Below are positions 61,097 to 64,000 of a stretch of DNA of 64,000 nt, piece after piece. The position numbers and the translations under genes were made by a program. Positions within the stretch are counted from its first letter, which is position 1, and every line of letters starts with the position of its first letter. The notes under the pieces were generated by a model, which saw nothing but the letters and a program-made list of their open reading frames with translations, did not search any database and was not told where the DNA came from. Source of the DNA: Acanthosepion lycidas (taxonomy: Eukaryota; Mollusca; Cephalopoda; Sepiida; Sepiidae); NCBI GenBank assembly GCA_963932145.1, contig OZ010578.1, forward strand, positions 25,759,816 through 25,823,815, written 5' to 3'.

Positions 61097-64000
61097 TTCC
61101 TTCTATCAGGTCATCCCATAAGTTCTGTCTGAATTTTGAATAAAGAAAACAAGTGACCAAATGTTTCATTTAATTACAGATTCAATCAACAATGTATTTT
61201 CCCTGATTATCTATGACTTCCTTCCATCTATCAGGTCATACCATATGTTCTGTCCGCATTTTGAATAAAGACAACAAGTGACCAAATGTTACATTTAATT
61301 ACAGATTCAATCAACAATGTATTTTCCCTGATTATCTATGACTTCCTTCCATCTATCAGGTCATCCCATATGCTCTGTTCGCATTTTGAATAAAGAAAAC
61401 AAGTGACCAAATGTTACATTTAATAACAGATTCAATCAACAATGTATTTTCCCTGATTATCTATGACTTCCTTCCATCTATCAGGTCATCCCATAAGTTC
61501 TGTCCGCATTTTGAATAAATAAAACAAGTGACCAAATGTTTCATTTAATTACAGATTCAATCAACAATGTATTTTCCCTGATTATCTATGACTTCCTTCC
61601 ATCTATCAGGTCATCCCATAAGTTCTGTCCGAATTTTAAATAAAGAAAACAAGTGACCAAATGTTCATTTAATTACAGATTCAATTAACAATGTATTTTC
61701 CCTGATTATCTATGACTTCCTTCCATCTATCAGGTCATCCCATAAGTTCTGTCCGCATTTTGAATAAAGAAAACAAGTGACGAAATGTTACATTTAATTA
61801 CAGATTCAATCAACAATGTATTTTCCCTGATTATCTATGACTTCCTTCCATCTATCAGGAAATCCCATAAGTTCTGTCCGAATTTTGAATAAACAAAACA
61901 AGTGACCAAATGTTACATTTAATTACAGATTCAATCAACAATGTATTTTCCCTGATTATCTATGACTTCCTTCCTTCTATCAGGTCATCCCATAAGTTTT
62001 GTCCGAATTTTGAATAAAGAAAACAAGTGACCAAATGTTAAATTTAATTACAGATTCAATCAACAATGTATTTTCCCTGATTATCTATGACTTCCTTCCT
62101 TCTATCAGGTCATCCCATAAGTTCTGTCCGCATTTTGAATAAATAAAACAAGTGACCAAATATTACTTTTAATTACAGATTCAATCAACAATGTATTTTC
62201 CCTGATTATCTATGACTTCCTTCCATCTAACATGTCATCCCATAAGTTCTGTCCGATTTTTGAATAAAGAAAACAAGTGACAAAATGTTACATTTAATTA
62301 CAGATTCAATCAACAATGTATTTTCCCTGATTATCTATGACTTCCTTCCTTCTATCAGGTCATCCCATAAGTTTTGTCCGAATTTTGAATAAAGAAAACA
62401 AGTGACCAAATGTTACATTTAATTACAGATTCAATCAACAATGTATTTTCCCTGATTATCTATGACTTCCTTCCATCTATCAGGTCATCCCATAAGTTCT
62501 GTCCGAATTTTGAATAAAGAAAACAAGTGACCAAATGTTACATTTAATTACAGATTCAATCAACAATGTATTTTCCCTGATTATCTATGTCTTCCTTCCA
62601 TCTATCAGGTCATCCCATACGTTCTGTCCGAATTTTGAATAAAGAAAACAAGTGACCAAATATTACTTTTAATTACAGATTCAATCAACAATGTATTTTC
62701 CCTGATTATCTATGACTTCCTTCCATCTATCATGTCATCCCATAAGTTCTGTCCGCATTTTGAATAAAGAAAACAAGTGACCAAATTTTTCATTTAATTA
62801 CAGATTCAATCAACAATGTATTTTCCCTGATTATCTATGACTTCCTTCCTTCTATCAGGTCATCCCATAAGTTCTGTCTGAATTTTGAATAAAGAAAACA
62901 AGTGACCAAATGTTTCATTTAATTACAGATTCAATCAACAATGTATTTTCCCTGATTATCTATGACTTCCTTCCATCTATCAGGTCATACCATATGTTCT
63001 GACCGCATTTTGAATAAAGACAACAAGTGACCAAATGTTACATTTAATTACAGATTCAATCAACAATGTATTTTCCCTGATTATCTATGACTTCCTTCCA
63101 TCTATCAGGTCATCCCATATGCTCTGTTCGCATTTTGAATAAAGAAAACAAGTGACCAAATGTTACATTTAATAACAGATTCAATCAACAATGTATTTTC
63201 CCTGATTATCTATGACTTCCTTCCATCTATCAGGTCATCCCATAAGTTCTGTCCGCATTTTGAATAAATAAAACAAGTGACCAAATGTTTCATTTAATTA
63301 CAGATTCAATCAACAATGTATTTTCCCTGATTATCTATGACTTCCTTCCATCTATCAGGTCATCCCATAAGTTCTGTCCGAATTTTAAATAAAGAAAACA
63401 AGTGACCAAATGTTCATTTAATTACAGATTCAATTAACAATGTATTTTCCCTGATTATCTATGACTTCCTTCCATCTATCAGGTCATCCCATAAGTTCTG
63501 TCCGCATTTTGAATAAAGAAAACAAGTGACGAAATGTTACATTTAATTACAGATTCAATCAACAATGTATTTTCCCTGATTATCTATGACTTCCTTCCAT
63601 CTATCAGGAAATCCCATAAGTTCTGTCCGAATTTTGAATAAACAAAACAAGTGACCAAATGTTACATTTAATTACAGATTCAATCAACAATGTATTTTCC
63701 CTGATTATCTATGACTTCCTTCCTTCTATCAGGTCATCCCATAAGTTTTGTCCGAATTTTGAATAAAGAAAACAAGTGACCAAATGTTACATTTAATTAC
63801 AGATTCAATCAACAATGTATTTTCCCTGATTATCTATGACTTCCTTCCTTCTATCAGGTCATCCCATAAGTTCTGTCCGCATTTTGAATAAAGAAAACAA
63901 GTGACCAAATATTACTTTTAATTACAGATTCAATCAACAATGTATTTTCCCTGATTATCTATGACTTCCTTCCATCTAACATGTCATCCCATAAGTTCTG
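61097..64000 (+). repeat. Tandem 1749-bp higher-order repeat (14 monomers), second copy cut by window end
   Basis: Copy 1 is about 61097-62845 and copy 2 starts about 62846. TGCTCTGTTC is at 61371/63120, ATTTTAAATAAAG at 61633/63382 and CCATCTAACATG at 62223/63972. The 1-bp deletion AATGTTCATTT makes the unit one base short of 14 monomers. Differences seen include TTAAATTT against TTACATTT near 62040/63789, AATAAATAAAAC against AATAAAGAAAAC near 62141/63890, and a change in TCTGACCGC at about 63002. Confidence 0.9.

Larger units (their letters stand above)
2708..64000 (+). repeat. 125-bp tandem satellite array, about 490 monomers, open to the right
   Basis: The array is head-to-tail throughout. 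A typical monomer opens with ATCTATCAGGTCATCCCATA, continues through GAATTTTGAATAAAGAAAAC, CATTTAATTACAGATTCAAT and TGTATTTTCCCTGATTATC, and ends in TATGACTTCCTTCC. It is 125 bp and about 32% GC, with one CpG (GTCCG). For example, TGACTTCCTT recurs at 54841 and 54966. I see no inversion and no foreign insertion across 61 kb. Recurrent variable sites include GAATTTT/GCATTTT, AATAAAG/AATAAAC/ATTAAG, AAGTGACC/AATTGACC, GTTTCATTT/GTTACATTT/GTTACTTTT, CCATCTATC/CTTCTATC and TCATCCC/TCGTCCC. Since 125 is not a multiple of 3, every frame shifts at each monomer and no frame stays open. Confidence 0.98.

Noticed and set aside
2708..64000. CRISPR-like array
   Set aside because: There are no unique spacers between short repeats. 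The whole 125 bp is conserved, and the genome is evidently eukaryotic.
2708..64000. Tandem array of intact small inverted-repeat transposons
   Set aside because: Only one end-like motif per monomer and only one orientation. The reverse-complement partner is missing, so the monomer is not a complete element.
2708..64000. CENP-B box
   Set aside because: I looked for a TTCG-core 17-bp box in the monomer and found none. The only CpG is in GTCCG(A/C), which does not fit.

Overview
This window is non-coding eukaryotic DNA dominated by one very large satellite array. I see no protein-coding gene, rRNA, tRNA, CRISPR or bacterial-type signal. The long TC, TA, TATC and TCTG microsatellites in compound arrays, the AT-rich intergenic sequence and the tens of kilobases of tandem satellite indicate an animal genome. 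The microsatellite style is reminiscent of molluscs, cephalopods in particular, but that is a weak impression and not an identification.

Layout. Positions 1-380 hold small tandem and direct repeats: an AAAAACGTA motif, four copies of a 30-bp minisatellite, and a segment repeated 200 bp downstream. Positions 379-1215 are AT-rich with no recognisable gene. Positions 1216-2300 are a compound microsatellite in which ten units opening with ATTCTGCACAT are spaced 87-162 bp apart and partly alternate long-short, giving a roughly 230-250 bp dimer. Positions 2301-2707 are plain AT-rich flank. From 2708 to the window edge at 64000 there is an uninterrupted head-to-tail array of about 490 copies of a 125-bp, roughly 32% GC monomer. 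All copies are in the same orientation, with no foreign insertion that I can see. The array runs off the right edge.

The array is structured. Its left 6.7 kb, next to the flank, is the most diverged: it mixes 124- and 125-bp monomers, has one truncated copy and only decayed higher-order repeats. Inward it becomes a chain of long, nearly identical, mostly two-copy tandem duplications: 1744 bp (14 monomers), 3869 bp (31), 2374 bp (19), 8621 bp (69), 4625/4750 bp (37/38), 1000 bp (8) and 1749 bp (14), with nested 8-mer and 4-mer periods. Shared variants allow some events to be ordered; for example, the 2374-bp duplication preceded the 8621-bp one.

Each monomer contains TA followed by TCAGGTCATCCCATAAGT and then TCTGTCCG. 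This looks like one terminal inverted repeat of a mariner-type DNA transposon, so the satellite may descend from a transposon end (inference). The most interesting aspects are this possible origin, the serial two-copy duplication architecture (recent unequal exchange or an assembly artefact), and the possibility that this is the edge of a centromeric, pericentromeric or other heterochromatic array.
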